Shown here: positions 1 to 8,245 of the stretch, piece by piece
How positions within the stretch are numbered: position 1 is the stretch's first letter
Layout: each line of letters opens with the position of its first letter
Assembly: GCF_003813775.1 (NCBI RefSeq)
Contig: NZ_RPDH01000001.1
Coordinates: forward strand, 558,001 to 622,000
From: Chitinophaga lutea
Lineage (GTDB): Bacteria; Bacteroidota; Bacteroidia; Chitinophagales; Chitinophagaceae
Direction of reading: 5' to 3'
Length of the DNA: 64,000 bases
Notes under the pieces: generated by a model
Databases searched by the model: none
Seen by the model: the letters and a program-made list of their open reading frames with translations, nothing else
What the model was told of the DNA's origin: nothing
Made by a program: the position numbers and the translations under genes

Positions 1-39
1 TATAGTGCAACTGATTGAATTTTTAAAAAGCAGGACCGT

Positions 40-59
40 ACCGGCAGGCGCCTGCCGGT
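40..59. terminator. Perfect 20-bp palindrome after fecR, possible terminator
   Basis: ACCGGCAGGCGCCTGCCGGT is its own reverse complement, with 10-bp arms. It lies 28 bp past the stop of the minus-strand FecR gene. On the minus strand a mixed T/A stretch (CTTTTTAAAAATT) follows about 10 nt later. The late T-run makes it a weak terminator candidate; a palindromic protein-binding site is the alternative. The remaining bases 1-86 show nothing else. Confidence 0.4.
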
Positions 60-86
60 TCAGCTGTTGTATGTATGTGTGATGAT

Positions 87-1253
87 TTATTTTTTGCGGA
101 CGGTCACGGTTCTGCCCTGCACCTCAAAATGCAGATCGGCCGTCAGCTCCAGTATTTTCAGGGCCTGCTGCAGGTACTCCTGCCTGCGCATGGCGCCCGT
201 TACGTGAATTTTTTCGTCGGCCCCGTCTTCGAACACCACCGACACATCGTACCAGCGGCTGATGTCGCGCATCACGGCCACCAGTTCATCGTTCTTAAAC
301 GTGAAGAGGCCGTTCTTCCAGGCCACTGCATTTTCCGTATCGCCGGCGCTGCGCTGCAAAACACCCGAGTGTTGCTCCAGGGTGGTCTGCTGCCCCGGGG
401 CCAGCGTCAGGCGCTGGTTGCCGGCTACCACGCGCACGGCGCCTTCGAGCAAAGTGGTGGTGAAGTGTTTTTCTTCCGCATAGGCGTTGACGTTGAAGTG
501 CGTGCCCAGCACCTGTACCGTCATCCCGTTCACGTTTACGAAAAACGGTTTATCGGCGTTCTGCGCCACTTCGAAGTAGGCTTCGCCCTTGAGCGTCACC
601 GTACGGTCGCTGCCGGTGAAAGCGGCCGGATATTGCAGGGAGCTGGCGGCGTTGAGCCACACCTTCGTACCGTCCGCCAGCTGTACGCGGAACTGCCCGC
701 CATTGGGGGTGATCAGGGTATTGCTGCCGGAGCCGCCCCCCGGGCCGTACACCAGCTCTGCGTCCTGTTTATGCACCTGTTCGCCGCTGCCCGCAATGGG
801 GCCGTCGGCCGCCTGGTCGAGCAGCACGGCCTGTCCGTTCCCTAACACCAGCCTGGCTTTGTTGCCGCCCGGCGCCACATCGGTTACGGCAGGGAGCGCC
901 TGCACGCCCGCCGTTTGTACGTTCGCCACGGGTCGCAGCCAGTAAATGCCACCGGCCACCGCGGCCCCTACCAGTACCGCCGCAGCCGCGATGTTCCACC
1001 AGCGGCGGTACATCGGCATCACCGGCGTAACCGGTGCGGCCGGCTGTATCCGGGCGTGGATACGTGCTAAAATACCGTCGGACAATTGCTGGTGTTGCGG
1101 TTCGAAACCCTGCTGCCGGAAGCGTTCCAGCAGATGGGTTTGCAGGGCCGTACCGGGCGTATGATCCAGGTAATGCAGCAGCCAGCGGCATTCTTCGTCC
1201 GTCCAGTGCGCTTTGGCCAGCAGCTCGTGTAAATATGTTTCAGGTTGATTCAA
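87..1253 (-). CDS. FecR family anti-sigma factor (transmembrane sensor)
   Basis: Inner-membrane FecR-type regulator that relays an outer-membrane transporter signal to the ECF sigma factor encoded just upstream. A cytoplasmic N-terminal part is followed by one membrane segment (RWWNIAAAAVLVG onward, about residues 84-106), then the periplasmic FecR domain (TPNGGQFRVQLADGTKVWLN, GEAYFEVAQN) and a C-terminal DUF4974-like domain (FKNDELVAVMRDISRWYDV). I place the start at a TTG at 1253, giving 388 aa; the frame stays open upstream to an ATG at 1418, but that extension is low-complexity and unlike FecR proteins. It is probably co-transcribed with the sigma gene. In this phylum a SusC-type transporter usually follows, here beyond the left edge. 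Confidence 0.88.
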   Translation of the reverse strand: MNQPETYLHELLAKAHWTDEECRWLLHYLDHTPGTALQTHLLERFRQQGFEPQHQQLSDGILARIHARIQPAAPVTPVMPMYRRWWNIAAAAVLVGAAVAGGIYWLRPVANVQTAGVQALPAVTDVAPGGNKARLVLGNGQAVLLDQAADGPIAGSGEQVHKQDAELVYGPGGGSGSNTLITPNGGQFRVQLADGTKVWLNAASSLQYPAAFTGSDRTVTLKGEAYFEVAQNADKPFFVNVNGMTVQVLGTHFNVNAYAEEKHFTTTLLEGAVRVVAGNQRLTLAPGQQTTLEQHSGVLQRSAGDTENAVAWKNGLFTFKNDELVAVMRDISRWYDVSVVFEDGADEKIHVTGAMRRQEYLQQALKILELTADLHFEVQGRTVTVRKK

Positions 1254-1467
1254 ATGAACAGCTTTCGGGATAAATACACCGGGGTGTGGAAAAAGGGGGG
1301 TTGGGGGAACAGCTTTTAAAAAAAAATTCGCGGGGCGGGCGGAGCAGCTCAGTCTCCGCACCATCGGGCCGGGAAAAGAAGCGGTAGCGGTGCCGGCCAC
1401 CATACCAGGCAGTTTCATTACTAAAAATCCTTCGGGAGAATGGCCCCGCCGGCACCCCGCGCCATTC

Positions 1468-2067
1468 CTATTGCTCGAAAATCTTCGCGAACAGCGGGAA
1501 TGCCGCCACCAGGGCCCGCCATTCCGGCTGCAGGCGTACGTATTCGCGGATGAAGCGGCTGGCTTTGGTGATATGTTCCTTGACGGTGTAGTGGGAGATC
1601 TGTAATTCGGATGCCGCTTCGGCGTAGGTTTTACCCTGCATCTTGCACAGGAGGAATACCTTCTTCCGCTGCGGCGGCAGCTGTTCGATGGCCCTTTCCA
1701 GCATATCGAGCTGGATGGAGGTGACCTGCCATTCGTCTTCCGGCATTTCGGCGGTATCCGGCGCGATCTCCGCTATTTTCAGCCGCTGCCGGAGGCTGGA
1801 GCGGAGGTGGTTCAGCGCCCGGTTGTAACTCACCACGAACAGCCAGTTGCCTGCCGGCTGGCCGGCATGCAGCAATTTCCTTTTCTCCCATAAACGGATG
1901 AACACTTCCTGCACAATATCCTGCGCGGCCGTTTCATCCTTCACCAGGTGGAGAATGTTGGCGTACACTGCGGAAAAATACATGCGGTAAAGGGCATCGA
2001 ATGCCGTTACACTATCCTCCTGCAATGCTGCTACTAATGCTATTTCTTCTGACGCTTTGGAAGACAT
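1468..2067 (-). CDS. RNA polymerase ECF sigma-70 factor (Bacteroidota FecI-like)
   Basis: A 199-aa ECF sigma factor. Region 2 is at about residues 20-90 (FDALYRMYFSAVYANILHLV, DIVQEVFIRLWEKR) and region 4 at about 125-185, with the helix-turn-helix YAEAASELQISHYTVKEHI. Length and layout match the Bacteroidota sigma-70 family-1 group that pairs with FecR. The fecR gene follows on the same strand about 215 bp downstream, so the two likely form a cell-surface signalling pair. The target promoter is unknown. The 215 bp between this gene and the plus-strand gene at 2282 is AT-rich and should hold both divergent promoters; I see no perfect TAnnTTTG element there. Confidence 0.92.
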   Translation of the reverse strand: MSSKASEEIALVAALQEDSVTAFDALYRMYFSAVYANILHLVKDETAAQDIVQEVFIRLWEKRKLLHAGQPAGNWLFVVSYNRALNHLRSSLRQRLKIAEIAPDTAEMPEDEWQVTSIQLDMLERAIEQLPPQRKKVFLLCKMQGKTYAEAASELQISHYTVKEHITKASRFIREYVRLQPEWRALVAAFPLFAKIFEQ

Positions 2068-2281
2068 GCCTCTATGCTTATTTTAAAATTGCGGCCGGCA
2101 AATATTCTAATTATTGGTTGAATCGTTAAGTGGATGGGGGCAAGTTAATATAAAAATAATACAACCCGCATATCCATTAACTCAAATCCGGTTCCCGTTA
2201 AATCTGCTCTCCGGAAGAATCCGCCCCGCCGTTTCTTTGTGCTGTCAAATTTTTTAACAAACCCCAAAAGTACATTTCACC

Positions 2282-2728
2282 ATGAAAAAAGTATTGATCC
2301 TCGCCGTACTGTTCGTAACGGCCATCGCGGCAAAAGCCCAGAAAACTTCCGGCCCCGCCCCCACCAGTTCCATGAAGGTAAGATTCACCGATCTGTTGGT
2401 AAGCTCCATCAAACTCACCGAAGGCACCAACACCGTTCGCCTGCCCGGCCATCACGGGAGCATTCAGCTGGTAAAACGCGGCGACAGCTTCAGCGACGTG
2501 GTGTTTACCGATGTAAACGGCCGCGAAACGCGCCTGGTACCGAACGACGGCACCAGCGGCGCCGCAGAGCCGGATTGCGACTGCCCGCTACCCGACGCCT
2601 GTTTTTCTTTTCCCGACAGCCAGCAATACGGTATGTGCATCTGCAAGGCCTGCGATGTGAAAGACAATGACGACATCTACTCCATCGGCCTGCTGCTGCC
2701 GGCCGTACAGAAAGTAAGAGACCGGTAA
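2282..2728 (+). CDS. Small secreted Cys-rich protein, unknown function
   Basis: A 148-aa protein I do not recognise. It starts with a clear signal peptide (MKKVLILAVLFVTAIAAKAQ, cleavage after AKA-Q). The mature part has a predicted beta-rich middle (residues 31-95) and a C-terminal cluster of six cysteines: C99, C101, C107, C119, C121 and C124, arranged CxC...C...CxC..C. Such a cluster could form disulfides or bind metal or an Fe-S centre; export favours disulfides or metal. It is a single gene, divergent from the sigma/FecR pair and closed by a terminator shared with the next gene. The ending LLLPAVQKVRDR is not obviously a sorting signal. Confidence 0.75.
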   Translation: MKKVLILAVLFVTAIAAKAQKTSGPAPTSSMKVRFTDLLVSSIKLTEGTNTVRLPGHHGSIQLVKRGDSFSDVVFTDVNGRETRLVPNDGTSGAAEPDCDCPLPDACFSFPDSQQYGMCICKACDVKDNDDIYSIGLLLPAVQKVRDR

Positions 2729-2741
2729 TTCCTCACAACAA

Positions 2742-2773
2742 AAAAGGTGGCGTTCCTTGGAGCGCCACCTTTT
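2742..2773. terminator. Bidirectional rho-independent terminator
   Basis: Perfect 11-bp stem AAAAGGTGGCG (2742-2752) / CGCCACCTTTT (2763-2773) with a 10-nt loop. Its A- and T-rich ends serve both directions. It sits between the stops of the convergent Cys-rich gene (plus) and Kef-type antiporter (minus). Confidence 0.85.
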
Positions 2774-2790
2774 CTATTTCCGGGAAACTG

Positions 2791-4965
2791 TTATTCCCCT
2801 TCGTCGAAATCGTTTTTCTTTTCCCCGCCTTTGAATATCCGCTTCACCACCTTGCCCAGCCGGCTGATGTTGCGCAGCTGTTCCTGTATGGGCCGCAGCG
2901 TGATATCGCCTTCCTGCATGCCGGGTTCGTTATTCTCCGTGGTGCGCTGTTCGGGATACACGAGCACCACGTTGTTGTCTTTAAAATGACGGCCGATGCG
3001 GGCCGGGATGTTTTCGAGATAAGGCTGATACGACAGGGTGCCTTTGCGGGCAGACACCACCACCAGCAGATCGTCGCGCGAGATGTTGCGGGCCAGCACG
3101 AGGAAGTCTTCGAGGTTGTCGAGGTGCCTGAACGTGATCTCCACGCTGGCTTTCGCTTCCGCGATAAAGCGCTGCACCGCGGCCTGGGTGCGGCCGGTGC
3201 TGTATACCACTATTTTCGCCCCGGCCTGTTTGGCCAGCAAAATGATCTTCTGCATGTAATGCGCGAAGCCCAGTTCGTATTCGGTGTTCTGGGGCATCAC
3301 CAGCACCATTTTTTTAGTGGTGTTGATGGGATGGTTCAGCTGGCAGACGTACACGGTTTCCCATACGCTCTGCAGCACATTGTCTGTGGTGGTACCGAAG
3401 AGGTTGCCGAAAATGCGGTCGGTGGCGGAGTTTTTGTCGCTCCAGCCCAGCACCACATCCGAGATCAGCAGTTCTTTCACGGCCCGGGAAATGCCGTCGG
3501 TCACGTTGAGGTCTACCCGCGTCACCACCTGCACGTTGCTTTCGGAGGCGGCGGCGTGTATCACCATCTTTTCCATCATCTTGTTGCTGACGAATATTTT
3601 TTCCTTCGCTTCCTCATCGTCCTGCACCACTACGAGCGGGTAGATGGGCGCCGCGTTGGCAGGGTCTTTCACCATGAGCGTAAAATCGAGCAGGGCTTCC
3701 ATTTTCCCGGGGTTGGCGATGGGAATGAGGAAGTGCTCCGGGCCGCCGGTGATTTCAGGTTTCTTTTCCGCTTCGCGGATGGCCAGTTTACGGCCCGCGC
3801 TTTCGGTCACGAACGAGCCTACCATGCAGGTGATCAGGATGAGCACGATGGTGCCGTTGAGCACATTTTCGTTGATGATTCCCATGTTGAACCCGATCAG
3901 CACCACCGCGATGGTGGCGGCCGCATGTGCGCTGCTGAGGCCGAATATCACGTTACGCTGCGTGGCGGTGTAGCCGAACGACAACTGGGTGAAAAACGCG
4001 GCCAGCCACTTGCTGAGCAGGGCCATGGCAGTCAGCGCGCCGGCGATGATCAGCGCTTCGGGGCCTTTGAGCAGCACCCGCAGGTCCACGATCATGCCCA
4101 CCGATATGAGGAAAAACGGGATGAACAGGGCGTTGCCCACGAACTCGATGCGGTTCATGAGCGGCGAGGTGTGCGGGATGAGCGTATTGAGCGCCAGCCC
4201 GGCCAGGAACGCGCCGATGATGGCCTCCACGCCCGCCAGTTCCGCCAGGAAGGCCGCCAGGAACACGAGGGCCAGCACGAATATGAAGTGCGATGTTTTA
4301 TCGTCTTTGATCTTCTTGAAAAACCACCGCCCCACCGCCGGGAAGCCCCACATCACGATCACCGTGAACACGGCCAGCGAAATGCCCAGCTTCAGCCAGA
4401 AAGCGGTATTGAGGTTGCCTTCCTCCGCCCCGGTGATGATGGCCAGTATCAGCAGCACCGCAGTGTCTGTAATAATGGTGCCGCCCACGGCCACGGTAAC
4501 GGCTTCGTTTTTGGTGATGCCCAGCCGGCTGGCCAGCGGGTAAGCCACCAGCGTATGGGTGGCGAACATACTCGATATCAGCAGCGAGGCCATCAGGGAA
4601 AAATGCAGCACGTAGGTGCACAGAACGTATCCCAGTATCAACGGTATGAAGAAGGTAAAGGCGCCGAACACCATACTGCGGTGGCGGTTCTTGCGGAACT
4701 CGGTCATATCCAGCTCCAGCCCCGCCAGGAACATGATATACAGCAGGCCGGCGTTGCCGAAGAGGTTGATACTGCCTTTTTCTATGATCTTGAAACCATG
4801 GTCGCCGATGGCCATGCCGGCCAGAATGAGGCCGATGATGCTGGGGATGCGGAATTTCCGCAGGATGATGGGGGCCAGGAGTATAATAAACAAAACCAGC
4901 GAAAAAATGGGCACCGGGTCCTTCAGCGGCAAACTGAAACTCATTAATAAAACCAATCCTTTCAT
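2791..4965 (-). CDS. Kef-type cation/proton antiporter with C-terminal stress-protein-like domain
   Basis: CPA2-family monovalent cation:proton antiporter, 724 aa. The N-terminal Na/H-exchanger domain has about 12 membrane segments (residues about 15-400), with family features such as RIPSIIGLILAGMAIG, LYIMFLAGLELD and HTLVAYPLASRLG. There is no RCK/TrkA-N domain; the cytoplasmic C-terminal half (about 420-700) resembles tandem universal stress protein-like folds, as in several CPA2 members of this phylum. The ATG at M8 (MSFSLPLKD) is an equally good start. The likely role is pH or K/Na homeostasis at the inner membrane; which cation is moved cannot be read from the sequence. It is transcribed away from clpS. 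Confidence 0.88.
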   Translation of the reverse strand: MKGLVLLMSFSLPLKDPVPIFSLVLFIILLAPIILRKFRIPSIIGLILAGMAIGDHGFKIIEKGSINLFGNAGLLYIMFLAGLELDMTEFRKNRHRSMVFGAFTFFIPLILGYVLCTYVLHFSLMASLLISSMFATHTLVAYPLASRLGITKNEAVTVAVGGTIITDTAVLLILAIITGAEEGNLNTAFWLKLGISLAVFTVIVMWGFPAVGRWFFKKIKDDKTSHFIFVLALVFLAAFLAELAGVEAIIGAFLAGLALNTLIPHTSPLMNRIEFVGNALFIPFFLISVGMIVDLRVLLKGPEALIIAGALTAMALLSKWLAAFFTQLSFGYTATQRNVIFGLSSAHAAATIAVVLIGFNMGIINENVLNGTIVLILITCMVGSFVTESAGRKLAIREAEKKPEITGGPEHFLIPIANPGKMEALLDFTLMVKDPANAAPIYPLVVVQDDEEAKEKIFVSNKMMEKMVIHAAASESNVQVVTRVDLNVTDGISRAVKELLISDVVLGWSDKNSATDRIFGNLFGTTTDNVLQSVWETVYVCQLNHPINTTKKMVLVMPQNTEYELGFAHYMQKIILLAKQAGAKIVVYSTGRTQAAVQRFIAEAKASVEITFRHLDNLEDFLVLARNISRDDLLVVVSARKGTLSYQPYLENIPARIGRHFKDNNVVLVYPEQRTTENNEPGMQEGDITLRPIQEQLRNISRLGKVVKRIFKGGEKKNDFDEGE

Positions 4966-5070
4966 CTATAAATATTTATCATTCAATGTCAGATGGAACC
5001 TCTCACATGGTGGTTTCATGGCCGTTAATTTACAACCATTCTTTCAAACCACGGCATTGCCAAAAAAATG

Positions 5071-5078
5071 TAACTTTG
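5071..5078 (+). promoter_or_regulatory. Bacteroidota -7 promoter element for clpS-aat
   Basis: TAACTTTG matches the TAnnTTTG -7 consensus and lies 19 bp before the clpS ATG. I see no good TTTG -33 element at the usual spacing. Confidence 0.55.
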
Positions 5079-5097
5079 CAAAAACAGCTGACTGACC

Positions 5098-5403
5098 ATG
5101 GGTTATACGGGAACAGGCGTGTCCGTGAAAGAAAAGGAAGAAATGCTGGTGGAAACAGCCGAGCAGTTCCCTTTCAGTTTAATAGTATGGAACGATGATG
5201 TCAATACTTTCGAATGGGTGATCACCTCACTCATGGAAGTATGCGGCCATACGGAGGAGCAGGCGGAACAGTGCGCGCTCATCATCCATTACAACGGCAA
5301 ATACGCGGTGAAGGAAGGCGAGTACAGCGACCTGAAACCCATGTGCGAGGCCCTGCTGGAAAGAGGCATCAGCGCCACCATTGTTGAAACGGTTCCTTCT
5401 TAA
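5098..5403 (+). CDS. clpS: ATP-dependent Clp protease adaptor ClpS
   Basis: A 101-aa ClpS adaptor, which binds N-degron substrates and delivers them to the ClpA-type unfoldase. The diagnostic segment is present: FSLIVWNDDVNTFEWVI, in which the N-D-D of the substrate pocket is intact, followed by the helical core (EEQAEQCALIIHYNGKYAV) and the final strand (GISATIVE). The N-terminal tail of about 20 residues is the flexible part expected of ClpS. Its stop codon overlaps the start codon of aat (TAATG), so the adaptor and the enzyme that makes its substrates are translationally coupled. Confidence 0.95.
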   Translation: MGYTGTGVSVKEKEEMLVETAEQFPFSLIVWNDDVNTFEWVITSLMEVCGHTEEQAEQCALIIHYNGKYAVKEGEYSDLKPMCEALLERGISATIVETVPS

Positions 5404-6050
5404 TGCCCCTTTTTTATATACCCGACGACGAACTGATTTTCCCGCCGTTATCCGGAGCGGATCCGGACGGCCTGCTGGCCATCGGCGGCGACCTTAGCAC
5501 AGAGCGGCTGCTGCTGGCTTACCGCTCGGGCATTTTTCCCTGGTATAGCCGTAAACCCATTCTCTGGTGGGCGCCCGACCCGCGCTTCGTATTATTCCCG
5601 AAAGAAATCAGGGTATCGCATTCCATGCGGCAGGTGCTCCGGAAAGGGGATTTCAACATCACCATCAACACCGATTTCGCAGGCGTGATCAATAACTGCC
5701 GCACCATTCCCCGCGAGGGGCAGGACGGTACCTGGATCACCCGCGATATGATGGAAGCCTACCTGCGGCTGCATAAGGAAGGGCATGCACTGTCTGTGGA
5801 ATGCTGGCAGGATGACCAGCTGGTGGGCGGCTTGTATGGCGTAAAACTGGGGCGCTGCTTTTTCGGGGAAAGCATGTTTGCCAAAGTCACCAATGCCTCC
5901 AAAGCGGCTTTCATTACGTTTGTGGAACAATACCAGGATGCGCTGGAAATCATCGACTGCCAGGTGCACACGCATCACCTCGCCTCGCTGGGGGCGCGGT
6001 TCATCAGCCGCGTGAGTTTCGTGGACCTGGTGCAGCGGCACGCGCTATAA
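5403..6050 (+). CDS. aat: Leucyl/phenylalanyl-tRNA-protein transferase
   Basis: Aat transfers Leu or Phe from aminoacyl-tRNA to proteins with N-terminal Arg or Lys, creating primary N-degrons that ClpS recognises. The 215-aa length is normal. Family signatures are FPPLSGADPDGLLAIGGDLS, GIFPWYSRKPILWWAPDPR, DGTWITRDMMEAYLRLHKEG, GGLYGVKLGRCFFGESMF and the C-terminal IDCQVHTHHLASLGA. The start overlaps the clpS stop by one base. The last six bases overlap the 3' end of the convergent VOC gene, which leaves no room for a separate terminator. Confidence 0.96.
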   Translation: MPLFYIPDDELIFPPLSGADPDGLLAIGGDLSTERLLLAYRSGIFPWYSRKPILWWAPDPRFVLFPKEIRVSHSMRQVLRKGDFNITINTDFAGVINNCRTIPREGQDGTWITRDMMEAYLRLHKEGHALSVECWQDDQLVGGLYGVKLGRCFFGESMFAKVTNASKAAFITFVEQYQDALEIIDCQVHTHHLASLGARFISRVSFVDLVQRHAL

Positions 6051-6431
6051 CTTCTCATCCACCGGTTCCCATAACTCGATCTTGTTGCCTTCCGGATCCA
6101 TAATCCAGGCGAACTTGCCGTACTCGAACACCTGCATCTCCCCCACTATCTGCACGCCTTCTTCCTTCAGCGCGGCCAGCAAGGCTTCGAGGTTTTCAAC
6201 CCGGTAATTGATCATGAATTTCTTTTCAGACGGCGCGAAATATTCCGTGCCGTTTTTCATCGTGCTCCATTGCGTAATGCAGACCTTTTCCGGGTTATCC
6301 GCATCGCGCCACTGGAACGAAGCGCCCCACTGGTTCACCGGCAGGCCGAGGTGGCGGCCGTACCATTCATTCATTTGCTGCGGGTCTTCGCACTGGAAGA
6401 ACATCCCGCCGATACCTGTCACTCTTTTCAT
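6045..6431 (-). CDS. VOC (glyoxalase/bleomycin-resistance fold) family protein
   Basis: A 128-aa single-subunit vicinal-oxygen-chelate protein. The two babb halves are visible: ITGIGGMFFQ-type opening with EWYGRHLGLP, then FMINYRVENLEALLAALKEEGV and the closing strand GKFAWIMDPEGNKIELWEP. The closing D-P-E-G-N-x-I-E-L-W with its metal-ligand Glu is typical. Substrate and metal are not predictable. It is a single gene whose TAG stop lies inside the end of aat on the opposite strand. Confidence 0.85.
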   Translation of the reverse strand: MKRVTGIGGMFFQCEDPQQMNEWYGRHLGLPVNQWGASFQWRDADNPEKVCITQWSTMKNGTEYFAPSEKKFMINYRVENLEALLAALKEEGVQIVGEMQVFEYGKFAWIMDPEGNKIELWEPVDEKL

Positions 6432-6505
6432 AAGTAAATGATTATGTCGTCAATGAATGCATGCTGATAAACGCAATGGCCCGGGAATGCTCCCCATACC
6501 ACCCG

Positions 6506-7411
6506 CTATTTTTTCTTCTTCGTGTATGAACCTTCAAAGAAACATTTGATGCCGCGGTATGCGCCGCAGCCGGTTTCGGTGATGGTCACCCGGCTGCTGC
6601 TGAATTTGAAGTCGAGGATGCAGGAAGTGCGTTTGTCGCGGAACTGCCCGGTGGTGGCGGATGTAAAACGCCCTACCCCGTCGAGCTCCCCGGTACAGGC
6701 GCCTTTATCTTTGGAGAAATGAATATAGAACTGGAATTCCTTCGGCGTTTCCCCGTCGCGGATAGACACCAGGTTCTGTTCGCCCGCCGTGTAGTTGGCG
6801 GAGAACTTATGTTTACGGGGCAGTGTATCGATGGGATTATAAATGCCCGCATTCAGCGGTTCGTTGGAATTGGTCAGGATGAGGATGAGGCTGCCGTCGG
6901 GATTGGCGGCATACACATCGTCGCGGGTGGAACGCTGCGTTTCCGTGCTCACGCGGATGTTGAACTTCTCGTCGAGCACAAATCCCATGCGCGGTTTGCC
7001 GCTGATGTTCCGGGCTACGAGGTGGCGCTTCAGGAAAGTGCCTTTCTTGTCGTACAAACTCAGCCAGGCCGCGCTGCCTGCTTTCGTTTTGCCTTCCACC
7101 ACAAAATACAGCATCTCGTCGCGGCTGATCAGCGCGCGCGGGAAAAAGCGCGGTTGCTCCGTGGCACCGAATACGCCTTTGGCCAGGGTATCCGGCAAAA
7201 ACTGTTTCACGACCTTGGCCTTGAACGCCAGGCTGTCTGCCAGCGGGCGCCGCAGCGAATCGGCATTCAGCCGGTAAACCTTACCCTCCGGGAAAAAACT
7301 GCGGAAATCTGCAAAGGTGAGCACACGGTCTTCTTCGTTTACCGCTTTGGGTTTGTTGTTGCAAGCCGCCAGCAGGCCGGTCATTAGTGTCAGGAGTAGG
7401 ATTCTGCTCAT
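6506..7411 (-). CDS. Putative lipoprotein, unknown function
   Basis: A 301-aa predicted lipoprotein: MSRILLLTLMTGLLAAC gives a lipobox LLAAC with lipidated Cys17. The mature part is predicted to be beta-rich, and the last 90 residues (GACTGELDGVGRFTSATTGQFRDKRTSCILDFKFSSS...TETGCGAYRGIKCFF) hold five cysteines in a compact module. I do not recognise the family. The near-consensus -7 sequence TACCTTTT at 7431-7438 (minus strand) lies about 20 bp upstream of the start. Monocistronic, divergent from the mntR-like gene. Confidence 0.72.
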   Translation of the reverse strand: MSRILLLTLMTGLLAACNNKPKAVNEEDRVLTFADFRSFFPEGKVYRLNADSLRRPLADSLAFKAKVVKQFLPDTLAKGVFGATEQPRFFPRALISRDEMLYFVVEGKTKAGSAAWLSLYDKKGTFLKRHLVARNISGKPRMGFVLDEKFNIRVSTETQRSTRDDVYAANPDGSLILILTNSNEPLNAGIYNPIDTLPRKHKFSANYTAGEQNLVSIRDGETPKEFQFYIHFSKDKGACTGELDGVGRFTSATTGQFRDKRTSCILDFKFSSSRVTITETGCGAYRGIKCFFEGSYTKKKK

Positions 7412-7467
7412 ATTTTGCTGTAATTGGCCGAAAAGGTAAATAATATTCCATATATCCCCATAGGTTA

Positions 7468-7503
7468 TTGTAATTCAAAAATATTATTTAGATTTGTCTA
7501 AAT
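7468..7503 (+). promoter_or_regulatory. mntR promoter with overlapping palindromic operator
   Basis: TTG at 7468-7470 and TAGATTTG at 7489-7496 form a Bacteroidota promoter with an 18-bp spacer. The -7 box lies inside the 18-bp palindrome ATTTAGATTTGTCTAAAT (7486-7503), with 7-bp arms around a 4-bp spacer. The shape resembles DtxR/MntR-family operators. Binding there would block polymerase, so metal-dependent autorepression is inferred. Confidence 0.7.
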
Positions 7504-7518
7504 TATATTTTAGATATC

Positions 7519-8178
7519 ATGAAGTTGACGACGGCGGAAGAGAATTATATCAAATCCATTTACAAGCTGCAGGACGGAAACGCGGCGGTGAGCACCAACG
7601 CCATTGCTTATGAGCTCGACACCAAGCCGGCCTCTGTGACGGACATGGCCAAGAAGCTCAAGGAGAAAAAACTGATCGACTACGAAAAGTACCAGGGCAT
7701 CACGCTCACGGCCGAGGGGCGCAAGCTGGCCCTCCAGATCGTGCGGCGGCACCGTTTGTGGGAGGTGTTCCTGGTGGAGAAACTGTCGTTCAGCTGGAAC
7801 GAAGTGCATGAAATCGCCGAAGAGCTGGAGCATGTGGGGAGTGAGAAACTGGTAAACCGCCTGAGCGAATACCTGGGCAACCCCACCACCGATCCCCACG
7901 GCGACCCGATACCGGACGCGCACGGCAAGATCAGCAAAAGCAGGCAGCTGGTATCGCTCGACAAAGCGACGGGGCGCCGGCTGGAGGTGGCCGGTGTATC
8001 CGACCAGTCGTCCGCGCTGCTGGAGTTCCTCCATGCCAAGGGGGTGAAGCTCGGCATCCAGATCGATATCATCGAGCGGTATGAATTCGACAACTCGGTG
8101 GAGATCAAAATAAAAAACCAGCCCGCCTTCACCATCAGCGAGCAGGTATCGAAGAGCATTATGGTAAAAACATTGTAA
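7519..8178 (+). CDS. DtxR/MntR family metal-dependent transcriptional regulator
   Basis: A 219-aa regulator. The N-terminal winged helix (residues 1-65) contains STNAIAYELDTKPASVTDMAKKL. The dimerisation and metal domain (about 66-140) has RRHRLWEVFLVEKLSF and EIAEELEHV, whose His and Glu residues match MntR-type ligands. A C-terminal FeoA/SH3-like domain spans about 150-219. In the first ligand helix (TTAEENYIKSIY) the positions of the B. subtilis MntR Asp and Glu appear as Asn and Lys, which I believe is usual for this phylum's proteins. The next gene is an NRAMP transporter, so control of Mn(II) or Fe(II) uptake is the natural role. Confidence 0.9.
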   Translation: MKLTTAEENYIKSIYKLQDGNAAVSTNAIAYELDTKPASVTDMAKKLKEKKLIDYEKYQGITLTAEGRKLALQIVRRHRLWEVFLVEKLSFSWNEVHEIAEELEHVGSEKLVNRLSEYLGNPTTDPHGDPIPDAHGKISKSRQLVSLDKATGRRLEVAGVSDQSSALLEFLHAKGVKLGIQIDIIERYEFDNSVEIKIKNQPAFTISEQVSKSIMVKTL

Positions 8179-8191
8179 GCACGAAATATTG

Positions 8192-8218
8192 ACAGCATAG
8201 CGCATCCCGCTATGCTGT
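8192..8218 (+). promoter_or_regulatory. Hairpin in the mntR-mntH intergenic RNA
   Basis: ACAGCATAGCG (8192-8202) and CGCTATGCTGT (8208-8218) form a perfect 11-bp stem with a CATCC loop. No U-run follows, so it is not a standard terminator. It could be a processing or stability element, an attenuator, or a second DNA operator for the upstream regulator. Confidence 0.5.
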
Positions 8219-8245
8219 TGCTGTAAAAAGACGAATACGATTCAC

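Noticed and set aside
2986-4947. A 653-codon open frame on the plus strand opposite the Kef-type antiporter gene
   Set aside because: Its translation is rich in His, Gln, Arg and Glu with no domain. It is the antisense shadow of a well-supported gene in GC-rich DNA.
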